DNA from: Piromyces finnis
Taxonomy: Eukaryota; Neocallimastigomycota; Neocallimastigomycetes; Neocallimastigales; Neocallimastigaceae
NCBI GenBank assembly: GCA_002104945.1
Contig: MCFH01000034.1
Location: 124,001-188,000, forward strand
DNA length: 64,000 bases
Direction: 5' to 3'
A program made the position numbers and the translations under genes. Positions 13,351-25,785 of this stretch are shown one piece after another (within the stretch, counting starts at the first letter, position 1; the number at the start of each line of letters is the position of its first letter). The notes beneath the pieces were generated by a model. The model was not told where the DNA came from, did no database searches, and worked only from the letters and a program-made list of their open reading frames with translations.

Positions 13351-14039
13351 AAGAAAAGAAGAAAGATGAAGATTATTAATTAATATAAAAATATATACCA
13401 ATAATAATAAATTTTATTTTATTATTATATAATAAAAGAAAATTAAATAGCGGAACAAAAAAAATAATTAATACTATTTTAACAGAAAATAAAAGTATTG
13501 TTTATTCAAAATAGTATAAAATTGTTTTTTTTTTTTTTATCTGAAAAAAAATAATTAACTTTAATAAACGTAAAACATTACATATTTTAACAAAAAAATA
13601 ATAATAATATATTTATAATAACAAAAAATCTGGTTTAACACATTAAATATTTATGATACTATAAATATATTGTTAAATAATAATATAATATTAATTATAT
13701 TAATTAAAATGTAAATATATATAATAATAATAAATTTACTATCAAAAAATAAAAAATAAGAAATGAATAGTTTAATAAAATTGGTGTCGTCTAATAAATA
13801 TTGGTTTTCATTATTTTAATAAGCTTTTTTAAGAGTAAAGTTGGGTATTTGTTTTAAAAGAAGTTTAAATATAAGATTTTTTTATTAATTTTTATATATG
13901 TTTGTTTTAAGAAGTTGGTGTGAATGATTTAATAATCATTTAACTTTTAAAGTCTTTAAATTTTATTTATTAATTTTTATTTAATATAAAAACTATTTGC
14001 AATCTTTGAAAAAAAAGAAAAAAAAAAAAAACAATAATA

Positions 14040-14370
14040 ATAATAGTAGTAGTAGTAATTAATGGCAGCAGCTTAAATAATTCTACTAATTAAAATAATT
14101 TAATATTTAGCAATAATGGTAAACTTGATTATTCCAGTGAATAAAACTAGTTTGTGAATGAAAAATGTCTTCATTGGGGAAAAAGTAATATTATAATAAA
14201 ATACTAACATTTAATAGCAATAAAATTTTACCATTGGTAGTTTCTTCTAAATAAATTTGTTCTTTCTACACAATTAACCTGCAATACAGATAAGTTTATG
14301 CCAATAGCCATAAAAATGTTTGAAAAAAACTTTAAGCAAGGACATAGATACATGCAGAATTTCTAAATTA
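14040..14370 (+). pseudogene. Possible relic of a retrotransposon gag gene
   Basis: The sequence is less AT-rich than its surroundings. It gives broken coding-like segments across frames: an Asn/Ser run, then KCLHWGKK, which resembles a decayed zinc knuckle (C-x2-C-GKxGH-x4-C), then a ~40-residue stretch including TDKFMPIAIKMF. Stops interrupt every frame. This is only a similarity by eye; it could be any dead gene. Confidence 0.25.
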
Positions 14371-14496
14371 AATCTAATTGAATAGTTACATACAATTTAT
14401 TTAATAATATTTTTAATATTATAAATATATCAAAAAAAAAAAATTCACATTGGAAAGTATAGTAGTGATACTGTTTGAAGTTTTCTTTTTTTTTAA

Positions 14497-14972
<476 letters not shown>

Positions 14973-15029
14973 GTTAACATTTTAGAACATACATAATTAT
15001 ATCTGTACATACTTTTATTTAATAAATAC

Positions 15030-15230
15030 AACCCTTCCAGAAGTCAGGGTTTTATTCATATATTAGCTCTAGAATTACCACGGTTATCCAAATAGTAATG
15101 ATACTATCAAATAAACTATAACTGATTTAATGAGTCATTTGCATTTTCACAGTATAGAATTGTTTATAAATACATGGCTTAATCTTTAAAACAAGCATAT
15201 GACTACTAGCAGGCTATCAGGATCACCCAG
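15030..15230 (-). pseudogene. Degenerate 5' fragment of the 18S (SSU) rRNA gene
   Basis: Read on the minus strand from 15230, the sequence follows the universal eukaryotic SSU start. It opens with a GATCCTG-like element and TAGTAGTCATATGCTTG, then AAAGATTAAGCCATG, CTCATTAAATCAGTTATAG, TTTGATAGTATCATTACT, GGATAACCGTGGTAATTC, TAGAGCTAAT, and ends at CTTCTGGAAGGGTT. It covers about the first 200 nt of 18S. It differs from the conserved sequence at many normally invariant sites, mostly C-to-T and G-to-A, and has a small duplication near GATAGCCTGC. It ends abruptly at both sides, so it is a transposed dead fragment and not an rDNA unit. Confidence 0.9.
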
Positions 15231-16437
15231 ATAATCATCTTAATAATAAAAAAAAAAAAAAAAAAAAACGAAAAACGTTTTTTAAAACATATAATAATAT
15301 TCATACATATAAACTAATATTATAATCTTTTAAAAATAATTCTTATTTTTAAACTTTTTTTATTAAATATTAAATTTTCAAAATTTTATACTATTCCAAT
15401 CATTGATATATGAATTGCTATGTTAGCAGCTTTATAAATTAAATGTAAACTTAATAAAAACCCAAAGTATTTTTCGTACTTTGTATAATAATATTATTTT
15501 TTAAGCTTCAGAACTTATATATATTCTAAAATATTTGATAAAATGAAATTTAAAAAAAAAAAACTATTAATATAAATAAACTCGCGAAAAAAATATTTAG
15601 AATTTTCATTAGTAATAACAAAAAATCTATTTAAGTGAAATTGGTTTATATAAACAATTTATCTTTGCATATGACGGGAAAATAAAAATACATAAAAAAA
15701 AAAATAATAAATACTATTGTCTATGTTGTTATTATTTTAATATGCAATCTTTTTAGTTTAAATTTCTTATATTAAAAATATACCAACCCAACACAATTTT
15801 AATAGTCTTCGGATTTATATTAATAAAATAATACAAATACTTTATTATAATAAATAAATTAATTGTATTTACCTTTGAAAATTCCTAATTTTTTAGAAAA
15901 CAATTTTTCAATTTTAATTAGTAATACTATCCTACTAGTACTATTATTTCATTATCCTTTATACTTTTATTTATTGGTTCTGGAGCCTATAACTAAGGAT
16001 GGTATAATGGTATTACTAATATTAATTTAAAATGTTGATTAAAATATTGAATATTATATTTTAAAATAATCTAAATTTCCAAATAAATATTAATTTTGGT
16101 TTTGAATTTATGGAATTTTTTTTTTTTTTCTCATCTTCCTATATTAATATCATTAGTAATAGTAGTAATATTTTTAAATAATAAAAAATTTAAAGTACAT
16201 TCGTTTAATAATTCCAATTTATTACACAAAAAATTTATTTAAACAAGCTTGAATCAAATAATACTTTTTTTATCTGTAAAACGCATTTATTTTTATTTTA
16301 ATGTTGTTTTTTAATAAATAGGTTATATATAATAATAATGTTAAATGTAAGGATTGATCCATAATCCATTTATACATTAATTTATTATATATTTTTTTTT
16401 AATTACTTGTCATTATGTTAACATAAATATATATATA

Positions 16438-16474
<37 letters not shown>

Positions 16475-16660
16475 ATAATATAATACATAAATATATAAAT
16501 ATTGAATGTTATAAAAAATTGAATATATATCCATATATGCTTTTTATTTAAACATATATTTCCAAAATATATAATTTCTTTTTATATTATTATATTATTA
16601 TTCATAATTATATTTGATCAACATTTATAATTGCTATAATTGTCATTTATTTTCATATAT

Positions 16661-17257
16661 TTATTCATCCTTTTTACTAGTATTGTTTCTTTTTGTTAAA
16701 TTGTTTTTGTCTACTTCTGAATATTCTGGTAAGGTTTCAGTAGTCATTTGGCTACCAATTCTATTTGTTTTTAAATCACCAACTTCATCAGATAAAGCTA
16801 AACACTTCTTTTCCATAACATTGTACATTTCTTTTAATTCAAGATATTTAATACGATAGTTTTCCATCTTTAAAACTAATAAATGGAGTAAATATGTAAT
16901 AATAGCACAGAATAAAGTGAATATTAAAATATAAAAGTCTCTTTGAGATTTGTGAAGTCTTTTAGAAAAATCAGAAAGAGTGGCGTTATCTGTTCTATTA
17001 TCTGTGTAAGCCTTTCCTACTTGTTCCTTCAAATAGGACATGCGTTTCAAATTATCAACAAATAATAAAAGTATAAATACATGAAGTATTATATATACAA
17101 ATCTTATACGGTTAAGAATTTTATTTTGACCACGGGCAATCTTTTCAACAATTTGTCTTCTTAATGGGAAAGAAGGTAAAGAAAGAAAAGTGATTGTTAC
17201 ACAATGACCAATTAATAAATAAGAGATTGGACCGATAAATGGAGTAGAAGATGACAT
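16661..17257 (-). CDS. BAP31-like ER membrane protein (yeast Yet family)
   Basis: A single exon for 198 aa. It has the BAP31/Yet layout: three membrane helices near the N terminus (about residues 7-27, 50-67 and 106-130), a conserved charged segment between helices 1 and 2 with RRQIVEKIARG, and a cytosolic coiled-coil-forming tail (about 131-170, LKMENYRIKYLELKEMYNVM). The last four residues are KKDE, a textbook KKxx COPI-retrieval signal that keeps type I membrane proteins in the ER. Family members act as ER cargo receptors or quality-control factors for membrane proteins. The length is close to fungal relatives (about 200 aa). The start ATG at 17257 precedes a first helix that would be lost with a later start. 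No co-located partner is seen. Confidence 0.85.
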   Translation of the reverse strand: MSSSTPFIGPISYLLIGHCVTITFLSLPSFPLRRQIVEKIARGQNKILNRIRFVYIILHVFILLLFVDNLKRMSYLKEQVGKAYTDNRTDNATLSDFSKRLHKSQRDFYILIFTLFCAIITYLLHLLVLKMENYRIKYLELKEMYNVMEKKCLALSDEVGDLKTNRIGSQMTTETLPEYSEVDKNNLTKRNNTSKKDE

Positions 17258-17420
17258 TTTTTATTATGTAATGAAAATTGTTTATATTTTTTGAATTTAA
17301 TTTATTGTTCTTTTTTTTTTTTTTTTTTTTTTAATCTTGTTTTTATTTGTTTTTGTTTTTTTAGATTTATTTATTATTCTTTATAAAATTTTATAAAATG
17401 AATAAAAAAAAATTCAAAAA

Positions 17421-17453
<33 letters not shown>

Positions 17454-19729
17454 TAATATAATTAATAATTTGCATTACATGAAAAAAAAAATATTAATTG
17501 TAAATGTATTAATGTAAAAAAATAAAAAATTCTAATTAATTAAAAATAAATAATTAATTATGAACATATATGGAAAGTATTATATTAAAAAAAATATTAA
17601 AATGTGGCGTAGAATAGTTGAATCAATTTAAAAATAAAATTATTGTATGCCCTTTATAATTCTGATATCTACTACTACATAAAAATGTGAAAAAAATATT
17701 AGATACTATAATTATAATTATGAACATTTAGATTAGAATTTGCTAAATATAAAACCAAAATTCTATATAATAAATGATTAATTTTATTAAGAATCAAATT
17801 CAAATAATTTAAAAGCTTTATCATCAATAGTTTAATTCTAACCAAATGTACTATTTATAAGAATTAATAATACATTATTAATATTTTTCAAAATTAAAGT
17901 TCTCTTTTTACTTCCTAAAGAACTCTAACCAATTTTTTGAGACATTTTTGATTTAAATTATATTTTAATTAAACAATAAGCTATAAAATAAATGTTTAAA
18001 CTAGATATTCAAATATTTTAATTGTATCAATTTATCAATATAAAATATTTATATATAAATTAGTAATATTGTTAGAAAAAAAAAAGATTTTAACTAAATA
18101 ATTTTAATTTTATTTGAAAAATAATAAACTAATAACTGTTTTTACAATAAATTGATGATTTTGTTCTTACAATTTCTATAACTATATAATTTTTTATTTA
18201 CATTTAAAATTTTATTTAAATAATTAGCAATAGTGATTTATAATTTAATTTATAAATATTTATTACACATCTTATTCTTTATTATCTTAACATAAACAAT
18301 AACTATAAAATAATTTGAAAATCCTTTTATAATTATACATTTAATAGCATATTACGCATTAAACACATAAATAACCAAACTCGAAAAAAAACTATTAACT
18401 TTAACTATAATGCTTAGTAAAAAAACAAAATTACATAGTATGCATATTTCATATAATTAAAATAAAAAAAATAATAGAAATTCAATAAAAAAAAGTTTAT
18501 TTTGATTTTACATAAATAATATATTAATATAAATATATTTTTCCATTTAGAAATAATTTAATAAAAAATAATAAAATAGTATATATTATATTTATTTCTT
18601 TTTTAAAATGAATTATATAATAGTTATATAATTAATTTTTTTATATTTATTAAACAAAAAAAAGTATCAAAATATTAATTATAATAAAATTTAATAAAAT
18701 ATTAAATATTAAGTTAATTCGATAAAGCTATACGATAATTTTTTTTTTAAAAAAAATTCACAAAATTTAAAAAGTCAATTTTTTATTATGAAAATATAAA
18801 AGGATTATGTCAATTTTTAATTTTCCAAAAATTAAAATTTTATTTTGATAGCTATTCTAACCCTATATAACCAAAATAATCTATATAAATAATAAATTAT
18901 ATCTCAAATTTGCTTAGATTTTTCTTATTTATTTTGTTATTTTTAAACATAAAATTATATTCTTAGTTACTAATAATAATATTATTATTTTATGTATTTA
19001 ATTTTTAAATTTTATTAACTATATTCTATATTTTACACTTATTACTTTTTATCTTATATTCTATTATTTTTATTTCATTTTTCTTTTTTATATTAAATTA
19101 AAAGTATATTCAAAGTTATTTTAATAGATTAATAATTTAAATTAATAAAATAAGTGAATTATAGGAAATTCAATTAAGACTTAGATCTATATTATTTAAA
19201 TTAATTAAATTCCATATTTTTTTTTTTTTTTTTTTTTTTTGGTAATTCTTTTATTTCATTATAATAAATAACTAAATATTTTAAATTAATTTTTTTTTCT
19301 TTTAGTAGTTCCAATATAAAATTGTATTCAAAATTTAAATTGGTTGATTAAATTTCTTATTTTATCAACTATTTATGAATTGTTTAAAATACTAGCATCT
19401 GTTAAAAGTATTTTTATAAGGAAATAATTTTTTTCTTTGAAACTCGAATATTTATTATATATACGTAAATAATAAATATTAATAATACACCATCTTAAAG
19501 CATTTTTTTTTTCTTCATTTATAAAAAAGATAAAACATTAGAATTCTAAATACTAAATTTGATATCTTTTTGAGAAATTTTATTGAAATTTTCTATAATA
19601 TTCAATATTTCTGAATGATAGTTTTTAAAATAATATTTTAATATTAAAATATTTAGATTATTATTATTATTTAATTTTCCTTTATTTAAATTAATAAATA
19701 GAATATTAATTTACTTATTTCTTATTTAA

Positions 19730-19915
19730 GCATTGTAGTTGGGAAATATCGTACAACGTCATGCATCTAATGTACATAAATTAAAAGAGCATCGAAGCTG
19801 AAGATACAATATGACAGACCAGGAGGGTCACAACTACCTAGCAATAGGAATGAGTCAACGTTTCTTTAAGAACCACCATTGGGGCTAACTCCTTTTGATG
19901 GGAGAAATGCACTAT
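19730..19915 (+). repeat. Decayed LINE-like 3' end (copy of the repeat at 51411-51910)
   Basis: About 185 bp match, in the opposite orientation, the element at about 51432-51610. Shared blocks include TAGTTG.GAAATATCGTAC, CATGCATCTAATGTACAT, ATGACAGACCAGGAGGGTCA and ACCTAGCAATAGGAATGAG. The block GCTGAAGA.ACA..ATGACAG.CCAGGAGGG also resembles the 3' end of the LINE ORF here (31128-31160), so the element derives from, or mimics, a related LINE 3' end. It is broken by stops and lacks a poly(A) tail. Confidence 0.6.
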
Positions 19916-20158
19916 TTTATATTATGTATTTGTTGCCTATTTTGTATTTTTACATATTTTGATAATATTTTAACAAATACAATAAATATTGATATATATT
20001 AAAAAGAATAACTATTATAAATACTTCATGTTTTTTTTTTTTTTTTTTTTTTTGAATAATAAATTAAACATAAAAATCTTTTGATTTTATTAATAAAACT
20101 TAAATGTTACACAAATTAAACAATTTAAATTTCAATATAATAACTATAAAATATCAGA

Positions 20159-20244
20159 TTGAAAATTTCCTGACAAAAAGTCTGGCAGAGGTCAGATTTC
20201 TTCTGACTAAAATTTTGGCTAAATCGTCAAAAATCTAGGTTAAG
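20159..20244. repeat. Degenerate relative of the 3127-3249 inverted-repeat element
   Basis: The right part, AAATTTTGGCTAAATC followed closely by AAAATCTAGG, matches the reverse complement of the first 35 bp of the 3127-3249 element almost base for base. The left part keeps the TCTGGC and AGAGGTCA blocks. It was probably an inverted-repeat element that has lost one end. Confidence 0.45.
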
Positions 20245-20704
20245 TACTAATTCATAATTTAACATAGAAATTGATATAACGAAATATACCAAAATACATA
20301 CACTATATAATATATATAATATCAAATTTGTATTAAAAATATATAGATTAGTAAAGATATGTATAATAAATATAGTATTATAAAAACTTGTAGTTATATA
20401 TTTATACTTTCGGAATTTAATCATTTTTTTTTATTAATATTTATATGAGGAAGAATGATAATAGTATTAAGTTAATTACATATTTTTATATATTTAAATT
20501 TGATAATGTTTAATACTACAAAAAAACAGCAATAAAAGATATTTTTATTTATAATTTTCTCTTTAAAAAATATCTAATGAACCTTATTTAGTAATAGAAT
20601 TATTTACATTTTGAAACTTTTAATGGCTATTTGATCGGCATATTGGCTTGATGATTATTTCCTTATAATAATAATGTATCCCTATTTTATAGTAAGATGG
20701 CGGA

Positions 20705-20706
<2 letters not shown>

Positions 20707-20746
<40 letters not shown>

Positions 20747-20751
20747 ATATA
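20707..20751. repeat. (AAAT)n microsatellite
   Basis: About ten uninterrupted AAAT units, followed 15 bp later by a run of ~23 T. Confidence 0.9.
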
Positions 20752-21235
20752 AAGCTTTTATTGCTTTTTTTTTTTTTTTTTTTTTTTTTAGTGTTGAATT
20801 ATATGTTAATTTATTCTAATATGCAACACTTTAATCATATTACATAAATATGTTTTTTAATTCCTCTCTAAAATAGTCATATTTTACTAAGTTTACGATG
20901 AATTATTGCATTAATAATAATAAAAAAAAATTATAAATAATTTTTAAAACTCGTATTATAAATAAAATAAAATTATTGATAAGCAGCCTTATCTACATAA
21001 CTGCCCAATTACTAATATATATATTAAATATCAAAAATTATTAAATTATGATATAAACATGTGGATTTTTTAAATATAAAAAATCCTTACATGTTATATT
21101 ATGTAAAATACCTTAAACACAAACTTGACTCTGTTAATAAGTATATTAAATCTTGTGTAACCTAAGTGTCCCCATGTAATATTTTGTGTAACATCGCTTT
21201 TGTCTCCCACTACGATACATACTTCTTTTGTGTAA

Positions 21236-21267
21236 CATTAAATATTTCATAATTGAAATATTTAATG
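21236..21267. repeat. Perfect 14-bp hairpin
   Basis: CATTAAATATTTCA at 21236-21249 is followed by a TAAT loop and its exact reverse complement to 21267. It sits directly after the last of several TTGTGTAAC copies. No adjacent gene suggests a terminator role. Confidence 0.5.
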
Positions 21268-23870
21268 TGATAAAGCTATGTATTTAAAATCTCTATTCCT
21301 ATTAGCATATACTTAAAAGCAATAAATTAAAGATAAATTAAAGATGTTTACTTACAAAAGTATCATTAATTATAAAACAACTGATTTATTAAATAAATAC
21401 TTATGTTAAAAACTACATATTTTATTTCATGAAAAATAGATATAGCTAAAATGTATACTATATTATTATTATATATATATATATATAAAATTGTAACAAG
21501 TTTAATATAACTGTTTAAATATTTAAATATGTATATAAACTATATATATTTTTTTATAATTATGTTTATTATCTATTAAAGTTTGTTTTGTGTAATATTA
21601 TTAATAGTAAAAAATTTTAATATAAAATTATACATATGATATAATACATTATAATTAATTTACTTTATATTATTTATTATGGATTTATTATTTATTAATG
21701 TAATAGTTTGAATATAATAGAAGAAATTAAATAATTGAATCAAATAATATATAAAAATAAATAAATAAATAAATAACTTTTATTTTTAAAACAATTTAAT
21801 ATTCCATTTCAAATTTTTAAATTTAGGAACATTATTAATTAATTTTATTAAGAGTTGTTTAATTTAGGTTTATAATTATGTCAACTTTATTAATATATTT
21901 TATGATAAAGAACTACTTGCGTTACATTCTTCTCAAACTACATGTATTTATACATTTACATTGTGGCTTAAACATATAATCAAATACAATATATACAAAT
22001 ACGTTTTAATACATTTCAATACATTTGAATACATGTGGCATAACGTTTCACATATTCTAACAAATTTTGTACCCCAAAATTTACCCATTTTAGTATATTA
22101 ATAATTTACAGAAATCAATATATTAATTTTTTTTTACATGAATTTCTTTTAATATAAATTTAATTGGTGGTGTGACAATTTACATAATTTGAAACAGTAG
22201 TATATATAAACAAAAAAAAAGAAAAAGGACTATAAATTGAATAATAAGATTTGTCTCTAATTATTTTTGTCAATTTTTTTTTAAAAAGGAAATAAATAAA
22301 CAATTTACTATTTAAAATAGTTAATAGGGAAAGTATTTGCATATTTTTTTCTACTTTTTTAAGTTTTTTTAAAAAATATACCAATAAATAAACAAACAAA
22401 AATTTTATAAAAATATTACTATATATTATTTTTTAGATTATTAATCTATTAATTTTATATATTTTGTAAAATTATGGAATTATTATAAATATTATAATAT
22501 CTATTTCAATGTGGAGTAGCGGCTTTATTTAAATATTGGCTAGTTTCCATTTATATAGCCGTATTTTTTTTGAAAATATTTTTTTTATCCAATATTCTTT
22601 AATAAACTTTATAATTTTATAAAATTATATAAAAATTTCAATTAATATAGAATAATATTATTAATAATATTAATTATTAAATAATACTATATCGATATTA
22701 ATTTTAAAAAAGAGCTAATATTTATATGGAATATCAATATAAGGTGTGTACGTTTCACAAAAATTCCGGTATTCTATAATTCAAAATGATTATCTCAAGG
22801 AGTTAACATATGCTGATCAATGGATACCTATTTATTTTTCTGTTTTTAATGTATATACAAATTTCTTTTTATTTTTTATTTGCTGTATACTATATTGCTT
22901 ATTGCCAAATTTTATATATTAAGGGTTTTGTATAAAGAAAGCCGTTTATTTATAAAAAATTGTAATCCTTAGCTATTACTTATATATTCATGTCTAAATA
23001 GTGTGTAGCTAATAATCCTCTTTAATTTAATTAAGAAAATGTTTACTATTAATTATAATCAATTCTATTAAATTATACAAATATATTAATAAATAAGTAA
23101 TTGCATTTTAATATATATTTTTATAATAAAAAAAATATTATGTTACAGTTAATTTTTAATTTATTGTGTTTTTTTTTTTTAAATAAAAAAATAAAAAAAA
23201 TCTTTTATATCTTTTATAGGAGTATATTTTTTTTTAATTAATTTGTTTTAAAAGTCTATTAAATACTATTAAATTATAATAAATAGTTGTTACTAGAAAA
23301 TGATAGAAAATGACTTAGGGGTAATATTTAATTAAATTGAAATAAATATATTAATATTTATCAATAAACATATGAATAAATAATAAATAAAATAAATAAA
23401 TAAATAACATTAGTAAATAAATATAATAAATATTTATTTAAATTTTAGATAGATATGCTATTCCATGTTTATATGAAAATAAGCCGTTTAACAATATAAT
23501 AGTATTATTTTTAAAATATTAGTTTTTATTTATTATTATTTTTTTAAATACTTTTATTAAATACTAATGATAAATAATATATTATTTAATACTATTATTT
23601 TCTACAGCTAAAAAATATAAATATTATATTTATATTATAGTTTAGGATAAAAAATGGGCTTTTTTATTTTAGAAATTTCATATATGTTTAAACCAAAACA
23701 AAAAAAATATTGATTTTCCTTTTTTGTAAAAAAATTTTTTTTTTGTAGATCCAATAAATAATTTTATTTTTTTATATTAAATTTTAAAAATTTGGTTGAT
23801 CAATTTCTGTTTGTGTAACAACGGTTTTTTTTCTAGTTTTTTTAAATTAAAAATATCAGAAAACAATTTT

Positions 23871-23883
23871 TATATAAAAGAAG
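23871..23883 (+). promoter_or_regulatory. Putative TATA box of the first GH6 gene
   Basis: TATATAAAAGAAG lies 84 bp upstream of the ATG. The same 13-mer occurs upstream of the second GH6 gene (minus strand, 43873-43885), and a close variant, TATATAAAGAG, lies upstream of the third (46450-46460). Conservation among paralogues in otherwise random AT-rich DNA supports a core promoter role. Confidence 0.5.
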
Positions 23884-23954
23884 GAAAATTGTTTGTTTTT
23901 TAATTCACTATCATTAATAAATAATATATTTTATAAAAAATATTATTTTTCAAA

Positions 23955-25358
23955 ATGAAATTCTTAGCTTGTGCTAGTATTCTTAGTTTAGGTCTTTTTA
24001 ATTTTGCCAACGCTGCCTGTGCTGGTCCATTCGCTCAATGTGGAGGGTAAATTTAAAATTTATTGTAAAACTAAAAATGTTAACAAATAGAGTATGTTAT
24101 TAAAATTTATTTATTATTTATTATAATATCAAAATTTATACAATTTCATTTAAATAGAAACAACTTCGAAGGTGAAGCTTGCTGTGAACCAGGTTATGAA
24201 TGTGTTGCCTTTAACGAATGGTACTCTCAATGCCAACAAAGTAGTTCTGCTGTTGTTCCAGAAGTTACTGTTACTGAAACTGTCGTCCCAACTATTACTG
24301 AAGAACCACCAGTTAATCAAGCTGTTAATAACGCCACTACTCAATATTACAGTCCAATTACTGCTAGTACTCAAAACTTCTTCCTTAACGAAATCTACCG
24401 TAATCCAAGATTCATTGAAGAAGTTGAATCTTCAATTCCTTTATTAACTCCAGAATTAGCTGCTAAGGCCGAAAAGGTTAAGGATGTCCCATCTGCTGTC
24501 TGGTTAGCTTGGGAAGGTGCTCCAGGTGAAGTTGAAGGTCACCTTGTTAATGCTGGTCCATCTCAAACTGTTGTTTTCCTTCTTTACATGATTCCAACTC
24601 GTGATTGTAACAGTTTAGCTTCTGCTGGTGGTGCTTCTAGTCTTGATAAGTACAAGGGTTATGTTGATGATATTTCTAACACTATTCGTAGTCACCCAGA
24701 AACCAATGTTGTTATGGTTGTTGAACCAGATACTCTTGGTAACCTTGTAACTGGTACTAGTGAAGCCTGTAAGAATGTTCACACTTTACACAAAAACGCC
24801 TTATCTTACGCTATTGATGTCTTCGGTTCTATGAGCAATGTTAGTGTTTACCTTGATGCTGCCCACGGTATGTGGTTAATTGATTATGCTGATGAAGCTG
24901 CTGCTGTTATTAGAGAAATTTTAGATGGAGCTCCAAACGGTAAGATTCGTGGTTTTAGTACCAATGTTTCTAACTTCCAACCAATTTACACTGAATATGA
25001 ATACTACTTAAAACTTACTGAATCTCTTGAAGCTCTTGGTGTTACTGGTATGCACTTTATCCTTGATACTGGTCGTAATGGTGTTGATGTTTACGAAGCC
25101 TTTGAAAAGACTAAGACCTGGTGTAACTATATTGGTACTGGTTTAGGTGAACGTCCAAAGGGTAATCCAGATGCTAGTATGCCTTTAATTGATGCTTACA
25201 TGTGGCTTAAGACTCCAGGTGAAGCTGATGGTTCTGCTGTCGGTGACAGAGCTGATCCAGTTTGTGCTCGTGAAGATTCTCTTCAATTAGCTCCAGATGC
25301 TGGTTCCTGGTTCCACGATTACTTTGTTCAATTATTAACTAACGCTCCAGGATTTTAA
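23955..25358 (+). CDS. CBM1-GH6 cellobiohydrolase/cellulase, secreted
   Basis: Exons 23955-24046 and 24158-25358 encode 430 aa. GH6 enzymes cleave beta-1,4-glucan with inversion, usually releasing cellobiose from non-reducing ends. Residues 1-20 are a signal peptide ending ANA. Residues 21-56 form a CBM1 cellulose-binding module (CGG...C-C-x4-C...NEWYSQC), split by the intron within the CGG. A Val/Thr/Glu/Pro linker precedes the GH6 domain (about 105-430). The two GH6 signatures are present: IPTRDCNSLAS with Asp180 (Trichoderma Asp175 equivalent) and VVEPDTLGNLVT with Asp222 (the general acid). YLDAAHGMW with Asp264 and PGEADGS with Asp388 are also intact. No dockerin is seen, so it is a free rather than cellulosomal enzyme. 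The domain lacks some insertions of aerobic fungal Cel6A but is complete. It faces the two minus-strand GH6 genes across the LINE cluster. Confidence 0.95.
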
Positions 25359-25771
25359 ATAAATCATACTTTTTAATTTAATTTAAAATATGTATAAATA
25401 ATTTAATTTATTTATTTATAGAATATTTATTTAAATTTATAGAAATTTTAAAACTACAAAACTATCAAATTATAAAATATTAGTTTAAAATTATTTATTA
25501 ATAAAAAAAATATATATATATAAATAAGAATGAAGTTCATAATGTTTTATACTAAAAATAATGAATCTATATATTCTGGGTTTTATAGGAGTATTAAAGC
25601 TTTTGCAATTTTTATGAGTAATTATTTTTAAACACATTTCTTTTTAATAAATATTTTGATTTGAATAATTATTTTAACTAATTAATGTTTTAAACATGAT
25701 AGTAATAGGGTTATACTAGATAAATAATCAGTAATATTTTCATATGCATAATATAATCCTTTATTTAATCC
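25359..25771. other. 3' flank of the GH6 gene up to the LINE insertion
   Basis: AT-rich, with no gene. It presumably holds the cellulase 3' UTR and polyadenylation signals. The LINE target-site duplication begins at its right edge. Confidence 0.6.
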
Positions 25772-25785
25772 ATGACAATAACAAT
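25772..25785 (+). repeat. Left target-site duplication of LINE copy 1
   Basis: ATGACAATAACAAT here is repeated at 31490-31503, directly after the poly(A) tail. A 13-14-bp duplication flanking a poly(A)-ended element is the signature of target-primed reverse transcription and fixes both ends of the element. Confidence 0.9.

Larger units (their letters stand above)
17258..23954. other. Long AT-rich intergenic region
   Basis: No supported gene in 6.7 kb. It contains poly(T)/poly(A) tracts (17310-17332, 19219-19240, 20031-20053, 20767-20789), a ~10-copy AAAT microsatellite near 20707-20751, a decayed LINE-like 3' end at 19730-19915, a degenerate inverted-repeat element at 20159-20244, and a perfect hairpin at 21236-21267. 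Several TTGTGTAAC copies cluster near 21154-21236. Open frames at 20227-20424 and 22160-22399 are low-complexity. A ~58-codon open stretch around 22750-22920 (including QNDYLKELTYADQW) might be an old exon but has no recognisable family. Confidence 0.65.

Noticed and set aside
23955-24250. Fungal dockerin (CBM10-type) at the N terminus of the GH6 proteins
   Set aside because: The Cys pattern and the ending NEWYSQC fit CBM1, and there is one module only, placed directly after the signal peptide.
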